Part shown: piece by piece, positions 22,681 through 34,501 of the stretch
Layout of the letters: every line of letters begins with the position of its first letter
Position numbering within the stretch: the stretch's first letter is position 1
Assembly: GCA_015680685.1 (NCBI GenBank)
Contig: MNCI01002829.1
Coordinates: 168,740 to 222,509, forward strand
Origin: Gnetum montanum
Lineage: Eukaryota; Streptophyta; Gnetopsida; Gnetales; Gnetaceae
DNA: 53,770 bases
Reading direction: 5' to 3'
Translations under genes and position numbers: made by a program
The notes under the pieces: model-generated
The model's database searches: none
Seen by the model: the letters and a program-made list of their open reading frames with translations, nothing else
Told to the model about the DNA's origin: nothing

Positions 22681-24621
22681 TCTCTCCCTTTCAATTCAGT
22701 CATGGGGGAGATGGCCACCTATGCTGATCAATTAAGGCCCTCAGTTCCTTTTTAAGTTTTTGTTTTACACATTTTTGTTTTGCAAATTTCTTTAACTTTT
22801 CTTGTTTTTTGTTTTGCAACATCGTTCATACTTCTTCATTTATTTGTGGGTTTATTTATTTTTGTTTTCATTTTGTTAAGGTTTGTCACTTAATAAGTGC
22901 TTCAAAGATGGTATGAATTATATTCCATTGATTGCTAATGTTTGATTTTTACCTTTGAGTTATGATGTTGATACTTTAGTATGGTTCTTTTGATATAACA
23001 GGCAATGAGTCCACGTCATCCATGCATCCATGAATTTCTATGGTCTCTGTTGGCTTGGAAATGTATAGTCCCTTTTTCAATAATAAGAACTATCAACGAA
23101 TCAGTGGCTGGCCATTTCTCAAACTAAGGAAGGACTCAAGGACTGAAAAGGGTGTGACTTCAAGGAAACTTGATGCATTTGTGCTGGCCATTCTCTTGGG
23201 TGCTTGGATGTTTTCTTCTTAAGTTTTCCCGACCATTTTGACGATTGCTCCATTATTAGGAAGCTGAGCTAATAAAAATAATAAGTCTTTGCATGGTGTG
23301 GTTCTCATGCAAAAATAAAAAATAAAAAAATAATGGGAATTCAAAGCATACCCCTTAGATGAAATAATCATTGGGGCTATAAGCATTGGTTATAGAACTA
23401 ACTAAAAATGTTCCCTCTAATTAAGGCCCTTCCTCACTTCCTACTTTTTCCTCTTTCGCTTCATTGGAATGGTGGTGACTCTTTGGTGGAAGCATTCTTG
23501 TTACGTCAAGTGGAAGGATGGACCAAATGTATTAATGCGAAGTCACTTGATGTGGATTGTTTGAGGCTGGATTGGGAATGAGATCTACTAAGTCACATTA
23601 ACCATTAACACACAAGCGACTGTCCCCCACCTTGTTTTTGAGACTCCATTCCACTCTCTTCTTTCCATCCTTCTTTCTCCATTTTTCACCTCATTGCTGG
23701 TTGTATCAATAGTTCATATTTTGGTTGATGCATTGTTTTCTTTTTGGTAAACTCTTGTGGTTAAGACTTTAACTCTTGTCTCCAATTGACATTCCTAAAG
23801 CCTACGAACTCTTTAAATGTGGATTGTCAGGGCATTAAGGGCATGAGCCTGCTTTGGGGAGGATCCACTGGCATTCCTATTTGGTGCATCCGTTAATTTC
23901 TTTTCCTTAAAAATTTTGGCAATCACTATTTATTTTGTTCATTTCCATCTTTGACATCCATTTTATCGACGCTGTCGTTGTTTCTTTTTCTCCATATTTT
24001 CTATTTCTTATCTTTTCCATTCTCTCACTACTGGAGGTTCGCTCTTAGTCATGGGGGTCCTGGTCCAATTTTTTCAATTTTCTCCTAACCCCTACACCTC
24101 GGGTAGTCACTCGTATTATATATCCAGATCTGCATTAGCCATATCATAACTTAGCCAATGGACCTTACACTGAGGCAAGGTATTAACTACATTGTGATTC
24201 ATTTAACCTTGCTAATATTAGACTGTGTTATGTGTGCAAATGAAAATCATACAACAACGGATTGGATCTGGAGGGAACACTTGGAATGAACTAGTGCTGA
24301 AGCAGTCATGCAAGGAACAAGATTGATGATGCACTTATGGATGGACAACGAAAAGCGCAATCTTGGCGTCGGCAGCAATAGACTTCTTCTTCTTTTCTCT
24401 CTCTTCTCTCTTCTCTCTCAGCTGCCAAAGAAGGCTAGATGTAAAATGTATATAGTGTTCACTCTTGTTATCACGAACACTAAATTTTGTCATGTATTGT
24501 AATGATGATCTGTTCACATGTCACCCCATCTACCATTAGTGTTATTCAAGTCAATAATCCCATACCTTCCCAATATTTTGTAAGGAACTCGAGGATGAAT
24601 TTTTATTCAGTCATGGGGGTA
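22681..24621 (+). other. Post-pol non-coding region of B2, ORF3 lost
   Basis: Carries the same ordered landmarks as the A1, A3 and C4 spacers: CATGGGGGAG at 22701, T-rich DNA, CTTTGGGGAGGATCCAC at 23851-23869, and TCATGGGGG at 24050-24057. A GTGTGCAAATG at about 24233 matches the position of the ORF3 start. From there only about 300 bases, including a CT-rich run (24386-24420), remain before the common ORF3-to-LTR tail. No coding content is supported. Confidence 0.65.
24606..24621 (+). other. Polypurine tract of B2
   Basis: TTCAGTCATGGGGGTA directly precedes the 3' LTR. Confidence 0.85.
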
Positions 24622-25435
24622 TGATGAGTCGTGATATCGCATCAGCCAAGATATCGCGTCGGCCCCTGCGATATCACGTACGCGATATCACAGCCCGTCG
24701 CCATGTCTATAAATAAGAGGTGGTTTTTCCTTGTTCACTCATCTAGATCTAGACCCTTAGCCAAACTATAGCAGTTTTACCATTCCAGAGTTAGAATAAT
24801 TTCCATGTGCCTGTAGTAGGAGTCTCAAAGTGAATGGATCTTTATTCGAGCAAATTGTGCCTGAGCACACATTTGTGTACGACAATAAAGACGAACTTTC
24901 TGATAAACCTTGCAGCATGTGGACTAAGCTAAATAGGAATTAATTAATGTTAAATGTTTTATTGCTTTCCTAGATAATTAATCTCTCTCAACCCTTAACT
25001 CTCCTAGTTAAGTGCATTCAGTACGACCGCTTCAAGCACGTGTGTAATGCTTGGTAACCCAGTAACGAGTAGCATTTGGTAATCCTAGTAGCGTTGCACT
25101 GGTTCATGGTGTGTACAACAAGTGGGAATGGATACTGATGCTAGGATACTTAGAACTTAGTTAGCGAATAGTTAATGGAAATTAGTTATTTAGTTCTCTT
25201 CACCTTCCCCTCTTAGCATAGGCGTTAAAAATATAAAAGATATAAAAATCACATACCTAAAACTTACTTAACCATACAACTGTGACAATACAAGTAAGTT
25301 TGGGAGGACAACGATTGATTAACCTTAAGTGTTCCATTAGGGCGCGTAAGCACTTAGTCCTTGGAGTTCGACCGGATCGTGCGTGAGACACTCGTATTCA
25401 TATGGTTGAGTGTAGGGGTACCTTGCCACTCATCA
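24622..25435 (+). repeat. 3' LTR of B2 (814 bp)
   Basis: Same ends and order as the 5' LTR. Palindrome GATATCACGTACGCGATATC is at 24670-24689, then a TATAAATA box. It is shorter than the 5' LTR mainly because one palindrome unit is missing. Confidence 0.95.
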
Positions 25436-25440
25436 CCAAC

Positions 25441-26634
25441 CACCTATCCTAGGCTATTTAACTTAGGTTGAAGAAATGTTAATTGCAAAAATCAATCCCA
25501 TTTTACAAATTACACATACAGTTGGTGGATAGTTCAAGTATAAAGGTTACACAATTAGCTTTGCTTAGGATGTCACACAAATTACTAAAAGAATTTCTCT
25601 TAGAATTAAAGATATCCCTTTCTTTATATTGAGAAGAGTAGATTAAATGGGCATCGAGTATAATTTCATTGTCAATAAGAGATGGGTTTATAAAGCTTTG
25701 ATTAGTAAGAAGGAAAATGATTCATACTATCAAGATGTTGAGATTGATATGCATGCATTAGATGATGTTGCTAATACTGGTGATGTTAACATTTTCCATA
25801 GCATTCCTTATATTCCATTGTCAAAAAAGGATGGAGAAATGAGATTGCAGTTTCAAGGTCCTTTGCTTCAGATAGATGAAGAAAACATTATTGATCACAC
25901 ATCATCAGTTGCACAATGTCTTGAAATTGTAAGAAACGAAATTGATTGGACAAGAGCATAGATGCATAATCAATCATTATAGGATTCAGATGTTGCATAG
26001 TGGCCTTCCATGTTTGATTCTCCTATTAATGAGTTTAACATGATGGAGTTGTTTACGGTGACATTTCCAAGTTTTTCTAAAGGAAAATCCGATTTTCTTG
26101 AGCGAAGAGCTAAAGATGTCAAACTGCATGAATATGCAAAACATCTTATTTGCTACAAAGATGGTAGATTTGGACACTGCAAGTGATTTAGGTAAATATT
26201 AATTCTCCATTTTTTTGTTATTATCATTATTCATAATGTTTTCTATAACATGTAAGCAATGATGTGTGATTTATTTGTAGGTATTATATTTATAATGTCA
26301 TTAGAAGGAGACAAGTAATGGAACCCACTACTGTAATTTTTTTTTTAAAATATTGTTGATGCACCCATAACTATTGAAGAACTACGAGAAAAATTACATA
26401 ATGCTCCATCACATGTCATTGTTAATAATTTAATGCAATATGGTACATCCATTCATGGTACACCATCTTATTGGAGAAAATGTAAAGTAGAGCTAACTAA
26501 CATGGTGAATCAATTGGGAACACCTACTATTTTTTTAATTTGAGTGCAGCAGATCTCTATTGGCCTAAGTTGCATAATCTTATGGAAGGAGATCCACTTG
26601 AGAACTCATCAGAACTTAAATGTTGTAGGCAGAG
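25441..26634 (+). pseudogene. Helitron RepHel, middle part (block 2)
   Basis: Resumes directly after the B2 target duplication with VEEMLIAKINPILQ (about 25470-25512), GYTISFAQDV, and an open frame 25647-25958 (KRWVYKALISKKENDSYYQD), matching the DUF6570-like region of plant Helitron proteins. ELFTVTFPSFSKGKSDF is at about 26045-26100 and FGHCKWFR-like reading near 26170. An intron-like stretch follows. REKLHNAPSHVI and then GTPTIFF and ADLYWPKLHNLM (about 26520-26585) mark the Helitron-like N domain. It stops at the A3 insertion and continues at 35356. Broken by stops. Confidence 0.75.
26630..26634 (+). repeat. Target site duplication of A3, left
   Basis: CAGAG, repeated at 35351-35355. Confidence 0.92.
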
Positions 26635-27485
26635 TGATGAGTCATAAATTGTTGGCTACGATATCATAGCCATGATATCGCGTACGCGATATCACAGCCT
26701 AGACACGATATCGCGTATGTGATATCTCAGCTTGTCTACTCATCTATAAATAAGAGGTAGGCAAATCTAGTAGGTAGCTTTTGGAGTTTTGAATTTTAAG
26801 TTTTCAATAGTTTTTAGTATGTCAGTTTTTCCTCTCAACCCTTTTCTCCAAGTGCATGCCCGTAGTGTGGTGATTGTAATTGTACGACATCCTTATTCGA
26901 GTGTGATGTACTTGGACATGCACATGACTGGCAATAAAGATTGAGATTACTTCATGATTGCAGCATACAGTTAGCTTAATTATTTATTGAATTGTTATTT
27001 ACTACTTTCTTAGTTAATATCTCTCGACCCTTATCTCCTAGTAACATGGAATGAGTACGACTTAATCACGAGCATTTAAGTGTGACTACTTGATAACCCA
27101 GTAGCGTACTTAGGCCATGCACTTGGTAATCCTAGTGGTAGTCATGCACGAGGTCTAAGATGTGTACGAATGATTAAGGAATGGATGCTCATCGCACTTA
27201 GGCTAGTTAGATTCTCTCTCTCACACACACACTCTCCTAGTTTAGTCAATATTATTTACCATCATACCCAAGAGTAGCATTAGTGTAGGAACACATCATA
27301 AACCTCACTTTGGACTAAACCATACGTGACAAAGTTAATACTAGTCTAGGTGGGAAGACAATGAATTGTGATCTACAAGTAACTTTTTGGATACAACAAC
27401 TAGTCCTTCTACGAAGTTCGACCGGATTGTGCGTGAAACACTCGTATTCATATGGTTGAGTGTAGGGATACCTCGCCACTCATCA
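26635..27485 (+). repeat. 5' LTR of A3 (851 bp)
   Basis: Contains the perfect 20-bp palindrome GATATCGCGTACGCGATATC at 26674-26693 and degenerate copies beside it. TATAAA is at 26745-26750 and GGCAATAAAG near 26932. Confidence 0.96.
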
Positions 27486-27486
27486 T

Positions 27487-27504
27487 TGGTGCCGTTGCCG
27501 GGGA
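27487..27504 (+). other. Primer binding site, tRNA-Asp (A3)
   Basis: TGGTGCCGTTGCCGGGGA, one C-to-T change from the A1 site. Confidence 0.92.
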
Positions 27505-27626
27505 TGGTGCTAGTTATCTAGATTAGTTATATCATACAAGGTCGCTGCATAGGAATTAGCAATATATCTTTTAGGAAGAAATAATTACAAAAATTCACAT
27601 ACAAATTCACAGACAATTGCACAACC

Positions 27627-29610
27627 ATGCCTCTCTTACAAGACTACGATAATTCCACATCTAGTGAGGTAATTCATTGGAGAACCAACGAATTATATGA
27701 CAATGAAGATTGGAGTACGCAATCTGAGGTGGGGGTTTCTTATAAACATAAATGAAAGCAGCATCATCCCAACGCATGAAAGCATAACTTACTTGATGAC
27801 AATGAACCCCTACTGGCCACTACAAGCCTAACGCAAATACAAGAGGTAGTTCGAATCTCCCATAGGCATCATAAAAAGAGTCGCCTACCTAGGCTCGATT
27901 TAAAAAACTTTCCCAATTTCTCAGGAAGCTATGACTTAGATCCGTAGGAACATTTACAAGCCTTGTATGATGCCTATGCATGGAATAACATTGATAATGA
28001 TTGGCAAAAACTAAAGCTCTTTCCTATGATACTAGTTGGCCAAGCAAAAGTATGGTATAGATCATTAAAACCAAATTCAATACGACATTGGCCAACAATG
28101 GTAGAACTCTTTAACGAAAGATATCAAACCTACGCAAGAGTGTCAGCCTTGAGGAAACAAATCCAAGGATGGAAACAAGCACAACATGAACCCTTAGACA
28201 TGGCCTTAGAAAGATATTATGCACTGTTAAACAACTTCCCAGGCCATGAGTTCTCCAAGGAAAGGCTAATATACCATATCATTGATGGGCTTCGTGATGA
28301 AACAAGAGAAATCCTAGGGATGTATGCCCAAGATCAACTATACGAACTACGAACCCCTCAATTCCAAGAGCTTATTAAGTTGGTAGCAAAAGAAGAAGGA
28401 GAAATAGCTAGATGGGATAGTGTTGAAAAACATCAATGGGACCAACTTAACAGAGGTCCATAATCATAAAAAGGAGAAATCAATCTATCTCAAGGAGGAA
28501 GAACCATCTTTGCCAATACAACAACCAGTAGAGGAAATCGAGGCAAAGATCAATAAGATGCTAGAATGGATGCATAGAAAGTGTGGAGAATATATCAATA
28601 TTATTGGAGATAGAGTTTTGACAACCGATAAGTAGGACAAAATATCATTAGACAATCGGAAAGAAGGGATGAATAAAATAAGAGCTTAACTGCCAATCAT
28701 ATGTATGAATGCAACATTTGCCTATACGGTCATCCCAAGGGCCAATGCCTAATCTTGTTACATTTATATGAGCATTGGGGAAGCATGTTACACCCAGAGT
28801 TCATACAGAGATACTGTGTTCGATCATAGTGGCAACAATCCTAGTTGTGGGGAAAACCATCCCTAAACTAGGGACACCCTTCGTATCATCCGAATCCAAA
28901 TGCTTATATAGTTCAACATCTTGTTTCCCTAACTAGGTCAACATACTCTATCTTGCCGCATTATCATTCTCCTCAGTACTATTAGCCCATGTCCTCAACA
29001 CAACCACCACCTTATGTACCTTACACTTCTCCTAAAATTCAACATTCTCATCCTTTCCCTCCTTCTACATCACCACCAACTGTTCTTGAAGTTTCTGCAC
29101 CACATCAACAACCCACAAACGTTACTTGTGCTACTATTGCCAACAGCAGTAAGAGACCTTCTCAACATTGAAGGCATCCCTTCTTTAGACATGATCCTAG
29201 GAAGGAATAGCACAGTTCCAAGGCCACTGCATTCTCCAACTCAACACAAGTCCAACACTATGGTGCATCCTTCTCTTTGAACCCAATGCCTCATGTTACT
29301 TCATCAGGGCCACCAATTAACACTCTAACAAGCATACAGCCCAATGAACACAGGAATGAAGAGTGACAACCCAATCCTTGCATACCATCTTTTGGTCACA
29401 AACATCATAGTGGATCAACTCCTTACCCAAGAACCACATCTTACAAATTACCCCACTATGCTTACTATAATCAGGTGTGTGAACCTTGATGGGGTAAATA
29501 TGACCAAGTCTGAATATTTCCAACATGCAAGGATCCTCATCTTCCATTTATTAATCCTTGCCATCCTCAACCATTTAGTTATGGGGGATATCCCCCATTT
29601 TAATAACAAG
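27627..29610 (+). pseudogene. gag: gag of A3 (broken)
   Basis: Starts MPLLQDYDNSTSSE at 27627 and stays in one frame, apart from stops, to about 28440. It includes the gag core open at 27963-28460 (WYRSLKPNSIRHWPTMVEL). A small deletion near 28445 shifts the frame, and the product continues at 28420-28632 (EEIEAKINKMLEWMHRKCGEY). The zinc-knuckle-like CNICLYGHPKGQC is near 28710, with a Pro-rich tail to FSYGGYPPF at about 29600. DNA at 29581-29598 is a perfect 18-bp palindrome, ATGGGGGATATCCCCCAT. Stops fit C-to-T changes (CGA>TGA, CAG>TAG). Confidence 0.88.
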
Positions 29611-31515
29611 TGGGATTAATAAATATTTTTCATTTTCTTTAATTTTACAATTTTTTGTTTTCCAGTTTTTCATTTTTCAATTTCTTGTTTTATCTTTTTG
29701 TCTTTTTTTTTTAATCTTTTTATAAGTAATCTCATCTACGAATAAAACACTCATGTGGCTCGTTGGTTGAGGTGTGTTCTATGTTATCGAGTCTCGAGTG
29801 ATCAATTATTTGGACAGTGAGCCCATTCCACCCACTCATCCATTCTACAAATAAGAGGTTCTGTTTGAGGGTATAATGATATTCTTAACATTCTTAAAAA
29901 TTAAAATTAATTTTGTGTTCATTGTACCCAGAATGAAGAAGGATGGACCAAGAGGGAATGATTAGGATGTGACATTAAGGGGACTTGTGGATTCTGTTTG
30001 GTGACATTTGTGAGAGTTATCACCCAATGTGGTTGTACTAAGATCCTTGAAGATCTAACGCAAAATGGGAGTAAGAGTAATCAAAAGGCACTAAAAAGCC
30101 CAATGCTATTTTAGGGGGTCCCATTGGAAAGACATGCACCCATGCCTGAAGGTTGGCGGATTCTTTGGATTCAGCAATTCAAAAAGAAAAAAAAAAATAA
30201 AAAAAATGAAATAAAGAAAGTGCCACAAAGCAAAAATTACTCATCCCTTGAACAAAATGCCAAGTGATCGTACGCCTTGTTGTTTTGGTACTCTCATAGC
30301 CGCTCATCATCAAATGAAACAATGCAGTGTCACTGATCAGAGGAATGGACTTGGTCCTAATCTTGGAAAGATGGGTTAATGACACATTAATCATGGTTGA
30401 CATGTAGGATTCATTGTGCCCTAGGTTAGTTACCTCATGTCCCAATCTCTACAATCCCTTCTATACCCCGTCTCACCTCGTTATCATGTAATTGTAGCTT
30501 GTGTCTCGTATAGCGTAGAATTCTTACCTCATTTTGATGATACTTACATGTGTGTGTTTTTTGGAACCAGTGTGGATTACATCTAACCCTTCTAGTGCCC
30601 ATGGACACTTTTAAGTGTGATTACGCAAGGGAATTATAGGTTGGAACTTGCTTTGGGGAGGACCCACTTGCATGCTTTTTTGTAATTTGCACTCATAACA
30701 CATCTTCCACACACCATCTATTACCCTCAGTATATTTTCAACAATATTCTTTCCCTTATTACTAGCCCTATGATTCAAACGTTTTTATGGACCATCACAT
30801 AGCCTTTTTCTGTCCCTTATCACCTAAGGTCCTTATTGATAAATTCCACACCGTCATAATTTTCATGCCTTCAGAACTAGTTGAATTGCCTTGAAACCCT
30901 TCAACACTCATCCATATGTCCTTAGTTTACATCGTTAATTTCAGAAAAATATTAAAAATTTGGTATATTACATAAATGCCCTAACATCGATAGGCCGCGA
31001 TATTGCGGATGCGATATCACATCTCCAAAATATATATATATGCAACCCCCTTGTGCTACTTAACATCATTTGCAACTATTCACGTGGAGGAGGTTTTTCC
31101 AATTTCTCTCTACGACTCGCGATTGCGCATCCCTTGCTTTCATATCCATAACTCGCTCACTGGTCCTCTGATTTTCATTCCGTTTGAACCTACTTGAACC
31201 CAGAGTGTTCAGCTTAGTCGTGGAGGAGGGGCACATGCCAAATAGCACATAAATTTTTTGGAATTTGTCATTGGCCAAAGGACATTATCAAGGGTAATTA
31301 GTTATAAAATTAAGGATAAATGTGCCAAAAATAATTTCAGCCCCTTAGTTATACCGGGAAACTAGATTTGGAAACCACCTAAGCAAAGAGGATTAAATAT
31401 TATAATCTTTTGGAAAACGTCACATAGAGATAAACCAATTACATTAAGGCAAGCAGTAAGGTATAACCTAACTTTGGAAACAACCTTACTAACGATTGGC
31501 CCCTTGTGATTGTAG
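29611..31515 (+). other. Non-coding spacer between gag and ORF3 (A3)
   Basis: Parallels the A1 spacer: T-rich stretch, CTTTGGGGAGGACCCAC at 30651-30667, palindrome/TATA module at 30994-31041, purine-rich GTCGTGGAGGAGGGGC at 31217-31232, and TGTGATTGTAG directly before the ORF3 ATG. No coding frame. Confidence 0.7.
30994..31041 (+). promoter_or_regulatory. Internal promoter-like module upstream of ORF3 (A3)
   Basis: GCCGCGATATTGC and GATGCGATATCAC, decayed GATATC-type palindromes as in the A3 LTR, are followed by TATATATATATG at 31031-31042. Same place relative to ORF3 as in A1 and C4. Confidence 0.5.
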
Positions 31516-34310
31516 ATGGCCTTGAAATGTGGACAACAGGAAGGCCTTGCTCAAGGTGGGAGTAAATGACCTAGGAGAGGTGAAGGACAAGTTCCTTCCA
31601 AACAACATGCAGAGTAGGAGAAACAATCATTTAGCATCCACCAAGAGGACCCTGCTGCTATACAATCAAGGCAGGCAGAAGGAGGAGTTGGTGTAGCGCC
31701 TGAGTAGGGACAACATCTCACGTTGCCCTAGGATTGTGTTCAGGCCATCCATGAAAGGTCCATATTCACTGTAGTGATTGTGGAATTAAACTTTGGATCT
31801 TCTGTAGAATTTTCTTTGGAGGCTATTAGGGATCACCTCAAAGGGTCCCCATTATGGCCTATCCTCTTTGAAAGTGGTGCCTGGTACTTAGGGGAAACGT
31901 ACCAATTTTGGCACAACAAAGAACAAGGCACCACGGTTAACATTTGTGGTGTGATTGTTGATTTCTTTGTTCAGGCCATTTTGAAAGTATTAAACCTTCC
32001 GAATACAAGGCCAAAGGTTACTTAGTTGTCTAGCCACTCAGACCCTAATGTGCGACGAGTTTGGTTAGAAAGGGCGTATGGTAAGGAAGATAAGACGTTT
32101 GGGGAGTTGACGACAGAAGAGAGGATTTATTTCAAAATAGGGACTTATCACCTCTTCCTCACAAAAGGTTTAAAAAGAATCTCAACATATGCGGCAAGAG
32201 GATGTATAGTGTTGATGGGAAAGGTTAATGCTAACCTACCTCATCTATATTTTATGGAGATCCTAAGGCAATTTGAAGAACGAAAGACAGAGAAGCTTGC
32301 GTTGCCCTTCCCTTGTCTTATTAGGAAGTTGTGTAGACGTGCTGTTATTAGAGGATACACTAATGATGTCCTCCAAAAAGCCTAAAATGCTTCATATGCT
32401 AAACTGCTAAAGCCACTAGCTGCAAGGAAAATCATTGGTGAAACGCTGGGACTGGAACAAGGAACAAACGTAAGGGCCAACTGCAACTCAATTTGCAGGA
32501 CCCAGCCAACTTCCAAGCATGGGACCCAGCCAACAACAAGAAGCAGGGCCTATCATGAGCCAGCAGGATCAACCACTGCCACCACCACAAGATTACTGAC
32601 CGTCAATGAGCCATCTCGGGGCCATCATTAAGACGGTCAGTTGGGGAAGTTGTGATGATGCAAATCTCTTCCGTGTCATCGATGATGCCATAGAACCCAC
32701 GATTTCTTTGGATCATGCAAGGGGTGAAGTGTCCATTCATACAGGAGGAGGGGAGAGCACTTGGTCACAATAGATCTTAGGTAATGTTGCATCCTTTCAA
32801 GTGCAATTAGAAACTGGTGAAGGGGCCACGGTGGTGGTCATGTAACACTAGGATGCAACAGGAGTCATAGAAGTGGTTGCAGACCACATTAAAGAATCAT
32901 TTAATGTACCTATTGTGCCACTGATAGATCTTACAGGAGCACGAGATGCTCAAACTCTGGTTGGAACCTCAATGACTCCTACGGAACATGAGGATGTACT
33001 TGACCGATTGCTACAAATAGGACAAGTAATGATGTCCTTGTTTGACATCCCATAGGATGTTACAAAAATCCAATCAAACCTCATTTCCACCAAAGGGAAG
33101 CTGGTCTTGATAGAAATGAGGGTTGAGAATGTAGAAGCAGAAGTGTAAAGATTGTAAGAAAGGCTCATGACCCTGCAAGCAGCATAGTAGGATCCTTTTC
33201 AATTTGTTACCACAGACTAGCTGGACATTTTCAGGATTGAGCAACTTACTGAATTGGTGGCAGAGAATAAAAGGGTGGCAAAAGAAAAAGAGAAGGCTAT
33301 TTAGGATGCCTCTGTGGCATAAGTGCAAACTTACATGCATACTAAGGCACTCAAGGCCTTACAAGAAGAAAACAAACAACTTGTTGCTGACAACCTTCGG
33401 TTAACCTCTATGGAGAAATAAAAGAATGTTCTCGAAGAACATTTTTAACAGTTGTGAGAAAAACTAATCAGGGTCAACCAGGACATGAACCATTTAGCTA
33501 GGGAAAATTGAACCCTCTCGATGAAGGAGGTATGTGCCATTTGTCAAAAAATGGCTATTGAAATAAGCACATGGCAGAATAAGGTGAAACGACATGAGAA
33601 GCTAAAGGAGCACTTTTGGGACCAGGTGGGGATGTATAAGCAAATCATCAAGAAGGAGATCCATATGGCCAAGGCCCACATCAATGCTCTTAGTGCTCAA
33701 CACATTGATTGGTGGGCCATATTGGACACATACGCGTTTGCCCACCAAGTGGAAGTTAACAAACCGAGACCTGTAGATCCAGGACCTTACAGAATACATG
33801 GAGTTGGCAAACCTGCGATATGCCAACCTTGCCATGTTAATAGCAAGGCACCTAAGAACAAAGCTTGAGCAATAGGTAGCCACCACCTACATCAAATATG
33901 AAACAGAATTTGTAGAACGCAAGAAGATATTGCAAAAATTAGAGGTTGCAAATTTTGAACTCGAGGTGGTTAAAGCAAGCTACTAGGGGCAAAAAGGTGT
34001 CACAATAGACTTGGCTTGATGGCTTGTAGATTTTCAAGAATACAAAGAAAAAGCCAAAGCTTATGTGGAGGAACGACAGGTGTTTGCGGCTTGGTATGTC
34101 AAAGTAAATAAAATGTTTCTGTAACTACCATGCCCATGGGAGGTGCTGACTCTATCAAACATCGGAACATTAGCATGGACGAACAAGGATCCTCAAACTG
34201 AAGAGGAGAAACTCCAAGCCATACTTCAACACCATCAAATTCCAAGACCTGGAGCATAAGACAAGGGAAAGGCACCCATGGAGGAGCCACCGCCACTAGG
34301 AACTACATGA
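31516..34310 (+). pseudogene. ORF3 of A3 (nonsense- and frameshift-broken)
   Basis: Homologue of the A1 ORF3, starting MALKCGQQEG at 31516 and ending MEEPPPL...TT at 34310. The globular domain is open over 31774-32022 and 32026-32382 (SGAWYLGETYQFWHN, TTVNICGVIVDF, YAARGCIVLMGK, LPFPCLIRKLC). FDIP-stop at 33053-33055 matches the same stop in A1 (5508-5510). The coiled-coil part follows (33060-34100), with at least one frame change before the end. An NLS-like SK-[stop]-PRRG occurs near 31560 at the same codon as in A1, but as TGA instead of TAA. Function unknown; see A1 for the domain outline. Confidence 0.75.
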
Positions 34311-34486
34311 GTTCCATCAATTTTGTAGCTATAGGATTTTCTTTTGCATTTTCGGTGTTGTGTCTCAATTTTGTTCTGATTTGACACTGCAGCATGAATC
34401 CATTCTCATCAGTCAATAATCCCATACCTATCCATTATGTAATCAATATAGCTTGTTCTCACTTTAACTCGAGGATGAGTTTTCAT

Positions 34487-34501
34487 TCAGTCGTGGGGGT
34501 A
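34487..34501 (+). other. Polypurine tract of A3
   Basis: TTCAGTCGTGGGGGTA-like tract directly before the 3' LTR. Confidence 0.85.

Larger units (their letters stand above)
18380..25435 (+). mobile_element. LTR retrotransposon B2 (gag + protease only), complete with target duplication
   Basis: 7056-bp element. LTRs 18380-19221 and 24622-25435 (842 and 814 bp) start TGATGAG and end CTCATCA. CCAAC at 18375-18379 and 25436-25440 is a perfect 5-bp target duplication. Contents: tRNA-Asp primer site, gag, aspartic protease, then a junction straight into the post-integrase spacer, and a purine tract. RT, RNase H, integrase and nearly all of ORF3 are missing. Where the two LTRs differ in the R region, most changes are transitions. 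Inserted in the Helitron gene. Confidence 0.96.
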
